This document shows positions 32,068-40,030 of a stretch of 44,997 bases of DNA, piece by piece. The first letter of the stretch is position 1. Every line of letters begins with the position of its first letter. The notes below the pieces were generated by a model that saw nothing but the letters and a program-made list of their open reading frames with translations, was not told where the DNA came from and made no database searches. Origin of the DNA: Bacillus sp. FJAT-27245 (lineage in GTDB: Bacteria; Bacillota; Bacilli; Bacillales; Cytobacillaceae); NCBI RefSeq assembly GCF_001273955.1, contig NZ_LIGI01000001.1, forward strand, positions 3,724,129 to 3,769,125. Reading direction: 5' to 3'. The position numbers were made by a program, and so were the translations under genes.

Positions 32068-32649
32068 CTATTTTAAACCTGCGCTTTTCAAAATATCTCT
32101 AAAATGTCGCATCTCCTTTAATTCGGGATACTTATCTGTAAGGTTCGAAAGATAGTTTTTTATAGAAAGGATACTTCCTTCAATGACATCCTCTTTCATT
32201 AGGACATTCACGTTTGAGACAGGGATTTCTTTTTGAATAGAAACCTCTCTTCCATCATACCAAGTATGTTCTTCATCAAAAAAGCAGTCCATGATCGCAA
32301 TCACTAGTTTGCCCTCTTGAACGTCCAAGTCCCAAACCATTGATTTGCCAATCTGCCCTGTATACTCCTCAATTATTACTGTTTTTCCTTCTGCCCTAAT
32401 TTTATCGATTCCTTCCAGAATTGCCTCAATCATAGGAAATACCGGCACAGTAATCCCCCGGTCTGAAATCGTGGAGGTCATCTCATAATATTTTTCATAA
32501 AAGGATGGTCTGCAGCTTTTGAAAAAGGATTTCCCATCAATAATAATATCCATTTCGCCCCAGAAATCGTATTCCTGATATTCATCTTTAAAGATTTCCA
32601 CCAGGTTTTCGTCAGGTTCAGTCCTAAAAGTGATTTCAAATTTAGCCAT
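32068..32649 (-). CDS. Hypothetical cytoplasmic protein, 193 aa
   Basis: ATG 32649 follows GTAGGAGGAGGGGAAGC, a very strong site, so it is a real gene. The product (MAKFEITFRTEPDENLVEIF ... MRHFRDILKSAGLK) has no signal peptide or membrane helix. Acidic patches such as FKDEYQEYDFWGEMD and IMDCFFDEEHTWYDGRE are reminiscent of immunity-type or SMI1-like proteins, but I see no firm match. No adjacent toxin gene supports that role. Divergent from the GNAT gene. Confidence 0.6.
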   Translation of the reverse strand: MAKFEITFRTEPDENLVEIFKDEYQEYDFWGEMDIIIDGKSFFKSCRPSFYEKYYEMTSTISDRGITVPVFPMIEAILEGIDKIRAEGKTVIIEEYTGQIGKSMVWDLDVQEGKLVIAIMDCFFDEEHTWYDGREVSIQKEIPVSNVNVLMKEDVIEGSILSIKNYLSNLTDKYPELKEMRHFRDILKSAGLK

Positions 32650-32771
32650 GCTTCCCCTCCTCCTACAAATTGCTGATTTAACTACTTGCCAAGCCCTTCT
32701 CCAATCCGAAACCTTATTTAACCTTTTACGTCAAAAATAGTAGAAAACACAATCACTTTTGGGGGTCAAAA

Positions 32772-33191
32772 ATGGAAATCGCTTATCTTGAATCGGTTCC
32801 TTCTAAAGAAGAGTTTTTTGATTTATACGAGACCACTGGATGGAATAACGCTTTTTGTTACTCTAATGATGTTTTACATAAAGCGATTTCAAATAGTTGG
32901 TATACCGTATCCGCACGAAAGGACAATCACTTAGTTGGATTTGGAAGAATTGTTTCTGACGGTCTTTACCAAACCTTTATTTGTGATTTAATCGTCCATC
33001 CCGACTTCCAAGGACAAGGGATCGGAAAGAAAATCATGCAAATGTTGATGGATCACTGTAAGAAATCCAATGTGAATTTTATTCAGCTCTCCTGCGCCAA
33101 GGGAAAAGTAGGATTTTATGAAATGTTTGGTTTTCATGTCCGTCCTTCCGATGCTCCTGGTATGCATATTCTTGTGAGAAGCAGCAATTAA
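32772..33191 (+). CDS. GNAT-family N-acetyltransferase
   Basis: The 139-aa protein has the acetyl-CoA binding motif VHPDFQGQGIGKKIMQ (Q/R-x-x-G-x-G/A) and the C-terminal GFYEMFGFHVRP typical of the superfamily. The N-terminal WNNAFCYSNDVLHKAISNSW belongs to a common Bacillus subgroup. It transfers acetyl groups to an unknown amine acceptor. The ATG follows TTTTGGGGGTCAAAA. It is monocistronic. Confidence 0.87.
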   Translation: MEIAYLESVPSKEEFFDLYETTGWNNAFCYSNDVLHKAISNSWYTVSARKDNHLVGFGRIVSDGLYQTFICDLIVHPDFQGQGIGKKIMQMLMDHCKKSNVNFIQLSCAKGKVGFYEMFGFHVRPSDAPGMHILVRSSN

Positions 33192-33202
33192 CAGGCATTT
33201 TG

Positions 33203-33245
33203 AAAAAAATAGCGCCTTTTTCTCTAAAAAAGAAATCGGCGCTAT
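33203..33245 (-). terminator. Terminator of the zinc-ribbon/SET operon
   Basis: On the minus strand ATAGCGCC pairs perfectly with GGCGCTAT and is followed by TTTTTTC. It lies about 20 nt after the stop of the 69-aa gene. Confidence 0.8.
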
Positions 33246-33263
33246 GTCTATTGGCTATTCATT

Positions 33264-33473
33264 TTAGCGTGATGCTTTCGGCGGCTGGCACACGTCACAT
33301 TTACGCTGGTGGTTGTTTTTAAACTTTGTAAATGTTTTTTCAAAATTGCTGCCACATACACATTTAAAAAGCAGCTTTTGCGAAAAACCGTGGTATTCCG
33401 TCGATAGCAATTTACTATCTGAATTTTTTTCAACAAATTCCTTGATCTTGTCAATCGTCCATCTTTTATTCAT
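33264..33473 (-). CDS. Small zinc-ribbon protein resembling an endonuclease-associated domain
   Basis: The 69-aa protein has two Cys pairs (KCVCGSNFEK and KCDVCQPPK) and the motif IKEFVEKNSDSKLLSTEYHG. This resembles the repeated accessory domain found in phage HNH/GIY-YIG homing endonucleases, from memory. No nuclease domain is attached, so it may be a remnant or a free zinc-ribbon. ATG 33473 follows CGGAGGAATTAGTTA. It starts 33 nt after the SET-domain gene on the same strand. Confidence 0.6.
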   Translation of the reverse strand: MNKRWTIDKIKEFVEKNSDSKLLSTEYHGFSQKLLFKCVCGSNFEKTFTKFKNNHQRKCDVCQPPKASR

Positions 33474-33506
33474 TAACTAATTCCTCCGCAATAGGTGCGC
33501 ATCGTT

Positions 33507-33884
33507 TTATTCCTTATTAAACCAGAGTTCTTCCTTGTCATCAACGTCGCCATTGTAATTGATAAGAATTTCTTCCCCCGCTTTAATATCTTTGTAAGCA
33601 AAGAAATCGAACGTGTGGTTATCAAAATTGATATCATACGTTGCATTCGGTTCATACGAGTGGTTAAATAGCATCCCGTAACCAAGCAGGATTGCAGTAT
33701 GGTTAATGCCATACTCAAACGCATAGTCAGCAAGCAAGGTTTTCTCTATATGTTCATGCTGGTCATTCGGATAAGCAATGACAGGAGCCTCGTGTATAAG
33801 CTCCCCTTTTTTGATATCCCGTTTCGCAAATACGCCTCTATTGAATTCTCCATCACTAAGTGAAGATGTTTTTATTTCAATCAT
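33507..33884 (-). CDS. SET-domain protein
   Basis: The 125-aa protein has the core SET motifs in order: RGVFAKRDIKKGELIHEAPV, LFNHSYEPNATYDI (the RFINHSC-like motif) and FFAYKDIKAGEEILINYNGD (the GEELTYDY-like motif). It is essentially a minimal SET fold. SET proteins methylate lysines with SAM; bacterial targets are largely unknown. The ATG follows GAGAAGGCGAG. It is upstream of a zinc-ribbon gene in what looks like a two-gene operon. A non-enzymatic role is possible. Confidence 0.83.
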   Translation of the reverse strand: MIEIKTSSLSDGEFNRGVFAKRDIKKGELIHEAPVIAYPNDQHEHIEKTLLADYAFEYGINHTAILLGYGMLFNHSYEPNATYDINFDNHTFDFFAYKDIKAGEEILINYNGDVDDKEELWFNKE

Positions 33885-34050
33885 GTAGCTCGCCTTCTCA
33901 CTTTTAAAATTTTCTATCTAACTGTACCATAAATTGAATACGTTTAGTTCTCTATTATCAAAATTATGCCCAGTTCAGCGACGGGACTAAACAAAAACCA
34001 CTTTTTAACCCCGATTACCCATCCATTTGGGCAGGTTCCTCCAAAACATA

Positions 34051-34623
34051 CTATTTTCTTTCATGTGCTTTGAATTCCATCCAAAATTGCTTGGACGTTC
34101 GGGAGTCCGGATTGGATAGTTCATGAAACCACATAATCTGATCCTCCCCTAAAGCATTGTCTGTTTCCCTTAAAACATTAATGATGAAACTTCTTAGGTC
34201 TTCAATTTGTGCGTGAAGCTCGCCAACATCCTCTGTATCTGAATTCACTGCTTCGGCCAAGTTCCGGTATAATTTTGATAAATAATGCAGCTGGTCTCCG
34301 ATCATCCTCATTTTCCCGCCCATATAAAAAAAATTTCGAGCATTCGCTTCCAACTCCACAATATGCCTCTCTAAAGGCACGCGCCCATTCTCTTTTTTCA
34401 GCTCTTTCACCCAAAATGTGGCAGGGGTACCGAGATCAAAAATGGTGTTTCGGACTGTAGCTTGAAAAGCAGTCCCAACGAATTGTTGAAAATCCCGGTT
34501 CTGTTTATACTGATACAAATTCAAACTGATAGACCCGGCAAGCAGTAAAACAAACGCATAAATTACCAGTTTTCTTGAATTGATAAAAATCACCCCTACT
34601 ATTCTATCTTCAAATCTACTCAT
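34051..34623 (-). CDS. Membrane protein with C-terminal helical domain, about 190 aa
   Basis: The protein has one transmembrane helix near residues 18-38 (LVIYAFVLLLAGSISLNLYQ) and a long, helix-rich remainder (ELEANARNFFYMGGKMRMIG ... DLRSFIINVLRETDNALGED). The start is uncertain: ATG 34623 lies right after the T-run of the rtcB terminator, and GTG 34596 is an alternative. An earlier TTG falls inside the terminator stem and is rejected. No family is recognised. It is probably single-pass with its bulk outside the membrane. Confidence 0.55.
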   Translation of the reverse strand: MSRFEDRIVGVIFINSRKLVIYAFVLLLAGSISLNLYQYKQNRDFQQFVGTAFQATVRNTIFDLGTPATFWVKELKKENGRVPLERHIVELEANARNFFYMGGKMRMIGDQLHYLSKLYRNLAEAVNSDTEDVGELHAQIEDLRSFIINVLRETDNALGEDQIMWFHELSNPDSRTSKQFWMEFKAHERK

Positions 34624-34632
34624 TCGTTTTTT

Positions 34633-34666
34633 AAAAAAATGCGCCAATCCTCATGGGATTGACGCA
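34633..34666 (-). terminator. Terminator of the rtcB gene
   Basis: On the minus strand TGCGTCAATCC pairs with GGATTGGCGCA (one mismatch/wobble) and is followed by TTTTTTT, about 20 nt after the stop. Confidence 0.87.
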
Positions 34667-34684
34667 CAGTTTTGAGGAAGACAA

Positions 34685-35917
34685 TTATTTTTTCTTTTTG
34701 TATCTTCCTGGAGTAAATTTTTCGCTGGCCTTAAAGTTATAGACCGGCTTTATGAAGGTGGAGATTTCTACAGTTTCCTCAGCCTTCTCCAAAATCTCGT
34801 TCATTGATTTGTATGCCATAGGAGCTTCGTCCAATGTTTCTTCGGAAATGGATGTCGTCCAAATGCCTTTCATTGTGTTCTGGAAGTCATCCATGCTTAA
34901 CGCCTTCCTAGCTTTCGTCCGGCTAAGGAGGCGGCCCGCTCCATGTGGCGCGGAAAAATTCCACTCTTCGTTGCCTTTGCCGACTGCAAGGATCGACCCG
35001 TCCCTCATGTTGATTGGAATGATGAGGCGCTCCCCTTTTTGGGCCGAAACTGCTCCTTTTCGCAAAATCAGGTTCTCGGTATCTATATAGTTATGAACCG
35101 TATCGAAACGGTCCACCTCCTCAAATCCCAAATTTTCAATAATAGCTCGCGCAATTTCTTCCCTGTTTGCCTTTGCATACGCCTGGGCCAGTTTCATGTC
35201 ATGGATATAATCGTGAAAATCAGCGCCTTCCAAATAGGCCAAATCATTTGGGATGACAGGCGTTCTTTCTTGGTAGGCTTGAATAACGCTCTGGATTTCC
35301 TTTTGGCGTCCTTCTGCTTTTAGCTTTTCAATTATTTCGGTTAAATCATTATTGCGAAGCTTTGAGATTGCGACTTTTTGATAATAGGTGGCGATTCTTG
35401 ATCCGACATAGCGGCTCCCCGTATGGATCGTCAAATAATGATGCCCTTCCGAATCCGTTGAAACCTCGATGAAATGATTTCCTCCCCCCAGGGTTCCCAG
35501 GGAGTGCAGGCTTTTACTCTCACTCAGTATGTGTTCGGCTTTGAATTCTTTTACAGGAGGAAAATTCGTCCTGATTTGCCCCACGGTCTCCTCGGTATGG
35601 ATGTCCATTCCACTTGGCACCTTGTTCCGAATAACGTGATCCAGCTTATTGAAATCTACAGTTTTATCCTGAAGCTTTACGGTGAGGACGCCGCAGCCAA
35701 CATCAACACCGACCAGGTTCGGGACGACCTTATCCTTTAACTGAATCGTTGTTCCAATCACACAGCCTTTCCCTGCATGATAGTCCGGCATAATGCTAAT
35801 TTTCGCATCCTGCAAGAAAGCTTGGTTGCACAATTCCTGAATCTGTTCAAGCGCAGTTTCCTGAGGATAATTGGAAAACACTGTTGCTTCTGTGTGGGCG
35901 CCTTTTATCTTAATCAC
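34685..35917 (-). CDS. rtcB: RtcB-family RNA ligase
   Basis: The 410-aa protein has RtcB signatures: SIMPDYHAGKGCVIGTT, GVDVGCGV, GGGNHFIEV (metal site), HTGSR and FSAPHGAGR (the histidine that is guanylylated). RtcB joins RNA 2',3'-cyclic phosphate or 3'-phosphate ends to 5'-OH ends using GTP and Mn. No archease, RtcA or RtcR gene is next to it, so it stands alone. GTG 35917 follows GGGAGAGAACACGA. The length is typical of bacterial short-form members. The role is probably RNA repair after stress. Confidence 0.93.
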   Translation of the reverse strand: MIKIKGAHTEATVFSNYPQETALEQIQELCNQAFLQDAKISIMPDYHAGKGCVIGTTIQLKDKVVPNLVGVDVGCGVLTVKLQDKTVDFNKLDHVIRNKVPSGMDIHTEETVGQIRTNFPPVKEFKAEHILSESKSLHSLGTLGGGNHFIEVSTDSEGHHYLTIHTGSRYVGSRIATYYQKVAISKLRNNDLTEIIEKLKAEGRQKEIQSVIQAYQERTPVIPNDLAYLEGADFHDYIHDMKLAQAYAKANREEIARAIIENLGFEEVDRFDTVHNYIDTENLILRKGAVSAQKGERLIIPINMRDGSILAVGKGNEEWNFSAPHGAGRLLSRTKARKALSMDDFQNTMKGIWTTSISEETLDEAPMAYKSMNEILEKAEETVEISTFIKPVYNFKASEKFTPGRYKKKK

Positions 35918-36019
35918 TCGTGTTCTCTCCCTTAATTTAACAAACTACTTTTAGGCTACCACGGGACGCCCATTCCATCAATGGCGTATCGTGCGACAAT
36001 TTATCCTTCTCTTTATGAA

Positions 36020-36637
36020 TCAATCAAACGAGACAGGTTCTCGCGGATTATGCAAGTGTTTAAAAGCCAGCTGAATCTGAGATTCCGTATTTCTCTCTAT
36101 TGATAGTGGGGGCAGCTCATTTTCCCCAAAAAAACCGACTGCGCTTGTTTCAATCCCTTTCTTCGGCTGCCCGCCAACAATTTCGCATTGGTAAAAAAGT
36201 TTATATGTATGATAGGGCGATGGTGGGTGCGGATGGCACTTTTTATCAAGAACGCCTATCAGATTTACCGCTTTGACATCAAACCCTGATTCTTCTTTTA
36301 CTTCTTTGACAGCCACTTCACTTGGAGTTAACCCTATGTCAGCCCAGCCGCCTGGCAATGACCAGCCTCCATCAGTATTTTCTCTGACCATTAAAATTTT
36401 GTTCTCCCTAAAAACAACAGCCCGAATATCAACCTTCGGAGTTGCATAACCAGTTTCATTCGCAAATAAATCGGCAATAATTTGTTTGTCCAAACCAGTG
36501 TACTGGGACATGATTTCAACACTTATTTTTCTTATCTCTTCGAACCTCTCCAGGTCATAAACATCCTTGGAATATGCCAACCCGGCCTGTGCAATCGATT
36601 GAAGCTGTTTCGACCAATCTAGCCATTTAGGCTCCAT
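36020..36637 (-). CDS. NUDIX hydrolase (ADP-ribose pyrophosphatase-like)
   Basis: The 205-aa protein has a helical N-terminal NUDIX_N extension (about 1-65, WLDWSKQLQSIAQAGLAYSK) and a Nudix box, GWADIGLTPSEVAVKEVKEE followed by SGF, fitting GX5EX7REUXEEXGU with K for R. The extension is typical of the YjhB subgroup acting on ADP-ribose or CDP-choline. The ATG follows GGTGGTGAACAAAG. It is divergent from the methyltransferase gene at 36810. Confidence 0.88.
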   Translation of the reverse strand: MEPKWLDWSKQLQSIAQAGLAYSKDVYDLERFEEIRKISVEIMSQYTGLDKQIIADLFANETGYATPKVDIRAVVFRENKILMVRENTDGGWSLPGGWADIGLTPSEVAVKEVKEESGFDVKAVNLIGVLDKKCHPHPPSPYHTYKLFYQCEIVGGQPKKGIETSAVGFFGENELPPLSIERNTESQIQLAFKHLHNPREPVSFD

Positions 36638-36762
36638 CTTTGTTCACCACCTATACAGTTATATGGGAATTTTACCATATTTCACCTATGAGCTTAACAA
36701 ATGCGCGTTCAATTCTCCAAGTATTCTCTTTTAAAATTACCGACATTTTAGCAGGACATCTA

Positions 36763-36798
36763 CATCAGTTAGAGAATATATGTTCTTATCAACTGATG
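36763..36798 (+). promoter_or_regulatory. Inverted repeat just upstream of the methyltransferase ribosome site
   Basis: CATCAGTT and AACTGATG form a perfect 8-bp stem around a 20-nt loop; GGAGGATGAGC follows at once. It could be an operator or a translational control hairpin. Confidence 0.3.
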
Positions 36799-36809
36799 GA
36801 GGATGAGCT

Positions 36810-37556
36810 ATGACTATTGATGCAATTGGTGTAAATAAAAAAAGTTGGGATGAGGTGGCACACCGTTTTTATGGCAGGAATCCACTCCCTGAATACGGGC
36901 CCTTGGCTCCCAACGAGGAAGATTTACATCTTTTCGGCGATGTGGACGATTTGAAGTTATTGGAGATTGGCTGTGGCAGCGGACATTCATTAAACTATTT
37001 AGATTCGAAAAACGCCCGTGAGTTATGGGGACTGGATTTATCGAAAACACAGATAAACGCGGCGAGGGAATTATTAAAAAGGTCAAAGACCCCTATTAAG
37101 TTATTTGAATCACCAATGGAGGAAAACCCGGGCGTTCCCATTGATTACTTTGATATCGTCTTCTCTATTTACGCTTTGGGATGGACCGCTGACCTTAATC
37201 AGACATTAAGAAATGTCCATTCATATTTAAAGCAGGGCGGCCTCTTCATTTTTAGCTGGGAGCATCCGTTGTTCAATCGTGTTAAAGCTATCGACGGCAC
37301 ACTTGCGTTTACTAAATCGTATCATGACGAAGGCCCTTATGAGCATGAAGCATGGAGCCACCCGGCCATCATGCAGCAATACAGGTTGAGTACTTACATA
37401 AATACATTAATCAAGAATGGATTCGTGATTGAAAAAGTAGTCGAGGATGCCTGTTTATCGGAAACGGATATTCAACGACACTCCAATAGCTGGTATTCTT
37501 ATGAAAAAGCTCACTTGCTTCCGACTACGCTAATCATTAAAGCCAGGAAATTATAG
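36810..37556 (+). CDS. Class I SAM-dependent methyltransferase
   Basis: The 248-aa protein has motif I LLEIGCGSGHSLNYL, the acidic WGLDLSKTQI and post-motif FDIVFSIYALGWT. The N-terminal NKKSWDEVAHRFYGRNPLPE is typical of a Bacillus group of uncharacterised methyltransferases. The substrate is unknown. The ATG follows GGAGGATGAGCT. It has its own terminator downstream and a promoter-proximal inverted repeat. It is not related closely to the methyltransferase at 12725-13486. Confidence 0.85.
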   Translation: MTIDAIGVNKKSWDEVAHRFYGRNPLPEYGPLAPNEEDLHLFGDVDDLKLLEIGCGSGHSLNYLDSKNARELWGLDLSKTQINAARELLKRSKTPIKLFESPMEENPGVPIDYFDIVFSIYALGWTADLNQTLRNVHSYLKQGGLFIFSWEHPLFNRVKAIDGTLAFTKSYHDEGPYEHEAWSHPAIMQQYRLSTYINTLIKNGFVIEKVVEDACLSETDIQRHSNSWYSYEKAHLLPTTLIIKARKL

Positions 37557-37590
37557 TTGGAAAATTAAATCCTTTTCCTTATTAATTAAC

Positions 37591-37630
37591 AAAAAGGTGC
37601 GTTTATCGCTAGCAGATAGACGCATCTTTT
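37591..37630 (+). terminator. Terminator of the methyltransferase gene
   Basis: GGTGCGTTTATC pairs with GATAGACGCATC (two G-U pairs), followed by TTTT, 39 nt after the stop. Confidence 0.75.
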
Positions 37631-37679
37631 GGTGTGTGGGGGGAGGAATCCTTTATAAACACTAAGATAAAAGACTTTT

Positions 37680-37695
37680 AAAAAAGCGTTTACAT
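37680..37695 (+). promoter_or_regulatory. Cre-like site at the gntR promoter
   Basis: AAAAAAGCGTTTACAT fits WTGNAANCGNWWNCAW except for two positions and overlaps the -35 TTTACA. Its core AAGCGTTTACA recurs at 26593-26603 upstream of the kinase paralog. Confidence 0.45.
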
Positions 37696-37716
37696 TTCAA
37701 AAAATTATATTATAAT
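37689..37716 (+). promoter_or_regulatory. Sigma-A promoter of the gnt operon
   Basis: TTTACA, a 16-nt spacer and a perfect TATAAT lie about 45 nt upstream of gntR and overlap the GntR operator. Confidence 0.8.
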
Positions 37717-37732
37717 ACTTGTATACAAGTAT
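37715..37732. promoter_or_regulatory. GntR operator
   Basis: ATACTTGTATACAAGTAT is a perfect 18-bp palindrome starting in the -10 box. It matches, as I recall, the operator described for the B. subtilis gnt operon. Gluconate would release GntR from it. Confidence 0.85.
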
Positions 37733-37761
37733 ACTTGCTCGATTCATTAGGAGGAAAATGG

Positions 37762-38481
37762 ATGGAAAACCTCTATCCCGAGAAATGGCTTTCCAAAGCA
37801 TCGACCGGAGACCGGATTGCATATGAGCTTAGAATGCGCATTATATCCGGCATGATTGAAAGCGGCACCACTTTATCAGAGAACAAATTGGCTGCCGATT
37901 TTTCTGTAAGCCGGTCACCTGTTCGTGATGCGTTAAAAATACTGGCATCTGAAAATATCATCCAGCTGGAAAGAATGGGCGCCGTTGTTCTCGGCTTAAG
38001 CGAAAAGGAAATTGAAGAAATTTATGATGTCCGCCTGCTCATTGAAACGTTTGTTTTCGAACGGCTAGTCAGAATGGACGTTAGCGATTTGGTAAAAGAA
38101 CTCAGCAAAATTCAGGAAATGATGAAAGTTGCCATCAAATATCATGATGCGGATGAGTTTTCCTACCAGGATGTCTTGTTCCATGAAACAATTATTCGGG
38201 CCGTTAATCATTCCTACATCCTCATGATTTGGAATAATTTGAAACCCGTTATGGAAAGCTTCATTCTCTTATCCATGCGCATGCGTTTCAAGGAAAAATA
38301 CGATGATTTTAAACGGATTGTGGAAAATCATGACCTGTATATTGAGGCAATCAAAACGAAAGACCGGAGCCTGATGATTAAGTCGCTGCACCAAAATTTT
38401 GATGATGTCCAAGGAAAGGTTGAAGACCTGTGGAGGTCACAGCAAATGCTTTCAGAAGGAGTGGAACAAGAAAATGACTAA
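37762..38481 (+). CDS. gntR: Gluconate operon repressor GntR
   Basis: The 239-aa protein has a winged HTH (LSENKLAADFSVSRSPVRDA) and an FCD-type effector domain (IYDVRLLIETFVFERLVRMD ... MESFILLSMRMRFKEKYDDF). It closely resembles B. subtilis GntR along its length. ATG 37762 follows TTAGGAGG. It represses its own operon by binding 37715-37732. It overlaps gntK by 8 nt. Confidence 0.95.
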   Translation: MENLYPEKWLSKASTGDRIAYELRMRIISGMIESGTTLSENKLAADFSVSRSPVRDALKILASENIIQLERMGAVVLGLSEKEIEEIYDVRLLIETFVFERLVRMDVSDLVKELSKIQEMMKVAIKYHDADEFSYQDVLFHETIIRAVNHSYILMIWNNLKPVMESFILLSMRMRFKEKYDDFKRIVENHDLYIEAIKTKDRSLMIKSLHQNFDDVQGKVEDLWRSQQMLSEGVEQEND

Positions 38482-40012
38482 CTATATGTTAGGAATCGAT
38501 ATTGGAACCACAAGTACAAAAGCTGTTTTATTCAGTGCAAAAGGCGAAGTCATCCATACGGAGAATATTGGCTATCCGCTTTACACACCCGACATTTCAA
38601 CTGCGGAACAAGACCCGGAAGAAATATTCCAGGCTGTTTTGCAAGCGATTACCAATGTTACGAAACGGCATTCCGACAAAAAGCTGATGTTTCTTTCATT
38701 CAGCAGTGCGATGCATAGCGTTATTGCGATGGATGCGAATGACGAGCCGCTGACCCCATGCATTACATGGGCTGATAACCGGAGTGAAGCGTGGACGCAC
38801 AAAATTAAAAATGAGCTGAATGGCCATGAGATTTATAAGCGGACCGGAACGCCGATGCACCCGATGTCGCCATTGTCCAAAATTGCCTGGATCGTGAATG
38901 ACCGTCCGGAAATCGCCGCTAAAACGAAGAAGTATATCGGGATTAAGGAATTTGTTTTCAAAAAATTCTTCGATCAATATGTTGTCGATTACTCCCTTGC
39001 TTCGGCGATGGGAATGATGAATTTGACAACGCTTGATTGGGATGAAGAGGCATTAACGGTTGCCGGGGTTTCTAGAGACAAGTTATCCGAACTTGTCCCG
39101 ACAACAAAACTGTTTACGAATTGCAACCCGGACCTGGCAAGGCAAATCGGTCTTGACCCAGAGACCCCGTTTGTCATTGGCGCCAGTGATGGGGTGCTCT
39201 CGAATTTAGGTGTAAATGCAATTGGAAAAGGCGAAATTGCTGTTACGATTGGAACAAGCGGCGCCATCCGGACAATTATTGACAAGCCGCAAACAGATGA
39301 AAAAGGCAGGATTTTTTGTTACGCCTTAACCGAAAAGCATTGGGTTATTGGCGGACCGGTAAACAATGGCGGTATGGTTTTGCGCTGGATTCGCGATGAA
39401 TTTGCATCCGCGGAAGTAGAGACAGCGAAAAGATTGGGGATTGACCCTTATGAAGTTTTAACAAAAATCGCCGCAGGGGTAAGGCCAGGCGCTGATGGGC
39501 TGTTGTTTCACCCCTATTTGGCTGGTGAACGGGCGCCGATGTGGAATCCGGATGTACGCGGTTCGTTTTTCGGCTTAACGATGTCACACAAAAAAGAACA
39601 TATGGTTCGTGCCGCCCTAGAAGGCGTTATATACAATTTATACACAGTATTTCTCGCTTTGATTGAATGCATGGATGGCCCTGTCACCCGCATTCAGGCA
39701 ACTGGAGGGTTCGCAAGGTCTGAGGTCTGGCGGCAGATGATGTCGGATATTTTTGAATCCGAGGTCGTCGTGCCGGAAAGCTATGAAAGCTCATGCCTTG
39801 GCGCCTGTATTTTAGGATTGTATTCATTGGGAGAAATCGAATCCTTTGAAATCGTTTCTGAAATGATTGGCAGCACGTACAAACATACGCCGAAAGGAGA
39901 TGCCGTCAAAGAATACAGGCAATTATTGCCGATTTTCATCGACTTATCCAGAGCATTAACAGATGACTATTCCAGAATTGCAAAGTATCAAAGGGGCTTA
40001 ACAACACGATAA
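38474..40012 (+). CDS. gntK: Gluconokinase
   Basis: The 512-aa FGGY-family sugar kinase begins MTNYMLGIDIGTTSTKAVLF and has the phosphate-binding TIGTSGAIRTII and the family C-terminal motif RIQATGGFARSEVWRQMMSD. It phosphorylates gluconate to 6-phosphogluconate. ATG 38474 lies inside the end of gntR, with AAGGAGTGG upstream. It is the second gene of the gnt operon. Confidence 0.95.
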   Translation: MTNYMLGIDIGTTSTKAVLFSAKGEVIHTENIGYPLYTPDISTAEQDPEEIFQAVLQAITNVTKRHSDKKLMFLSFSSAMHSVIAMDANDEPLTPCITWADNRSEAWTHKIKNELNGHEIYKRTGTPMHPMSPLSKIAWIVNDRPEIAAKTKKYIGIKEFVFKKFFDQYVVDYSLASAMGMMNLTTLDWDEEALTVAGVSRDKLSELVPTTKLFTNCNPDLARQIGLDPETPFVIGASDGVLSNLGVNAIGKGEIAVTIGTSGAIRTIIDKPQTDEKGRIFCYALTEKHWVIGGPVNNGGMVLRWIRDEFASAEVETAKRLGIDPYEVLTKIAAGVRPGADGLLFHPYLAGERAPMWNPDVRGSFFGLTMSHKKEHMVRAALEGVIYNLYTVFLALIECMDGPVTRIQATGGFARSEVWRQMMSDIFESEVVVPESYESSCLGACILGLYSLGEIESFEIVSEMIGSTYKHTPKGDAVKEYRQLLPIFIDLSRALTDDYSRIAKYQRGLTTR

Positions 40013-40030
40013 CGTTTAGGAGGAAATTCA

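Noticed and set aside
33473-33733. Alternative minus-strand frame over the SET-domain gene
   Set aside because: The overlapping SET frame has conserved motifs; the alternative is Met/Thr/Leu-rich noise.
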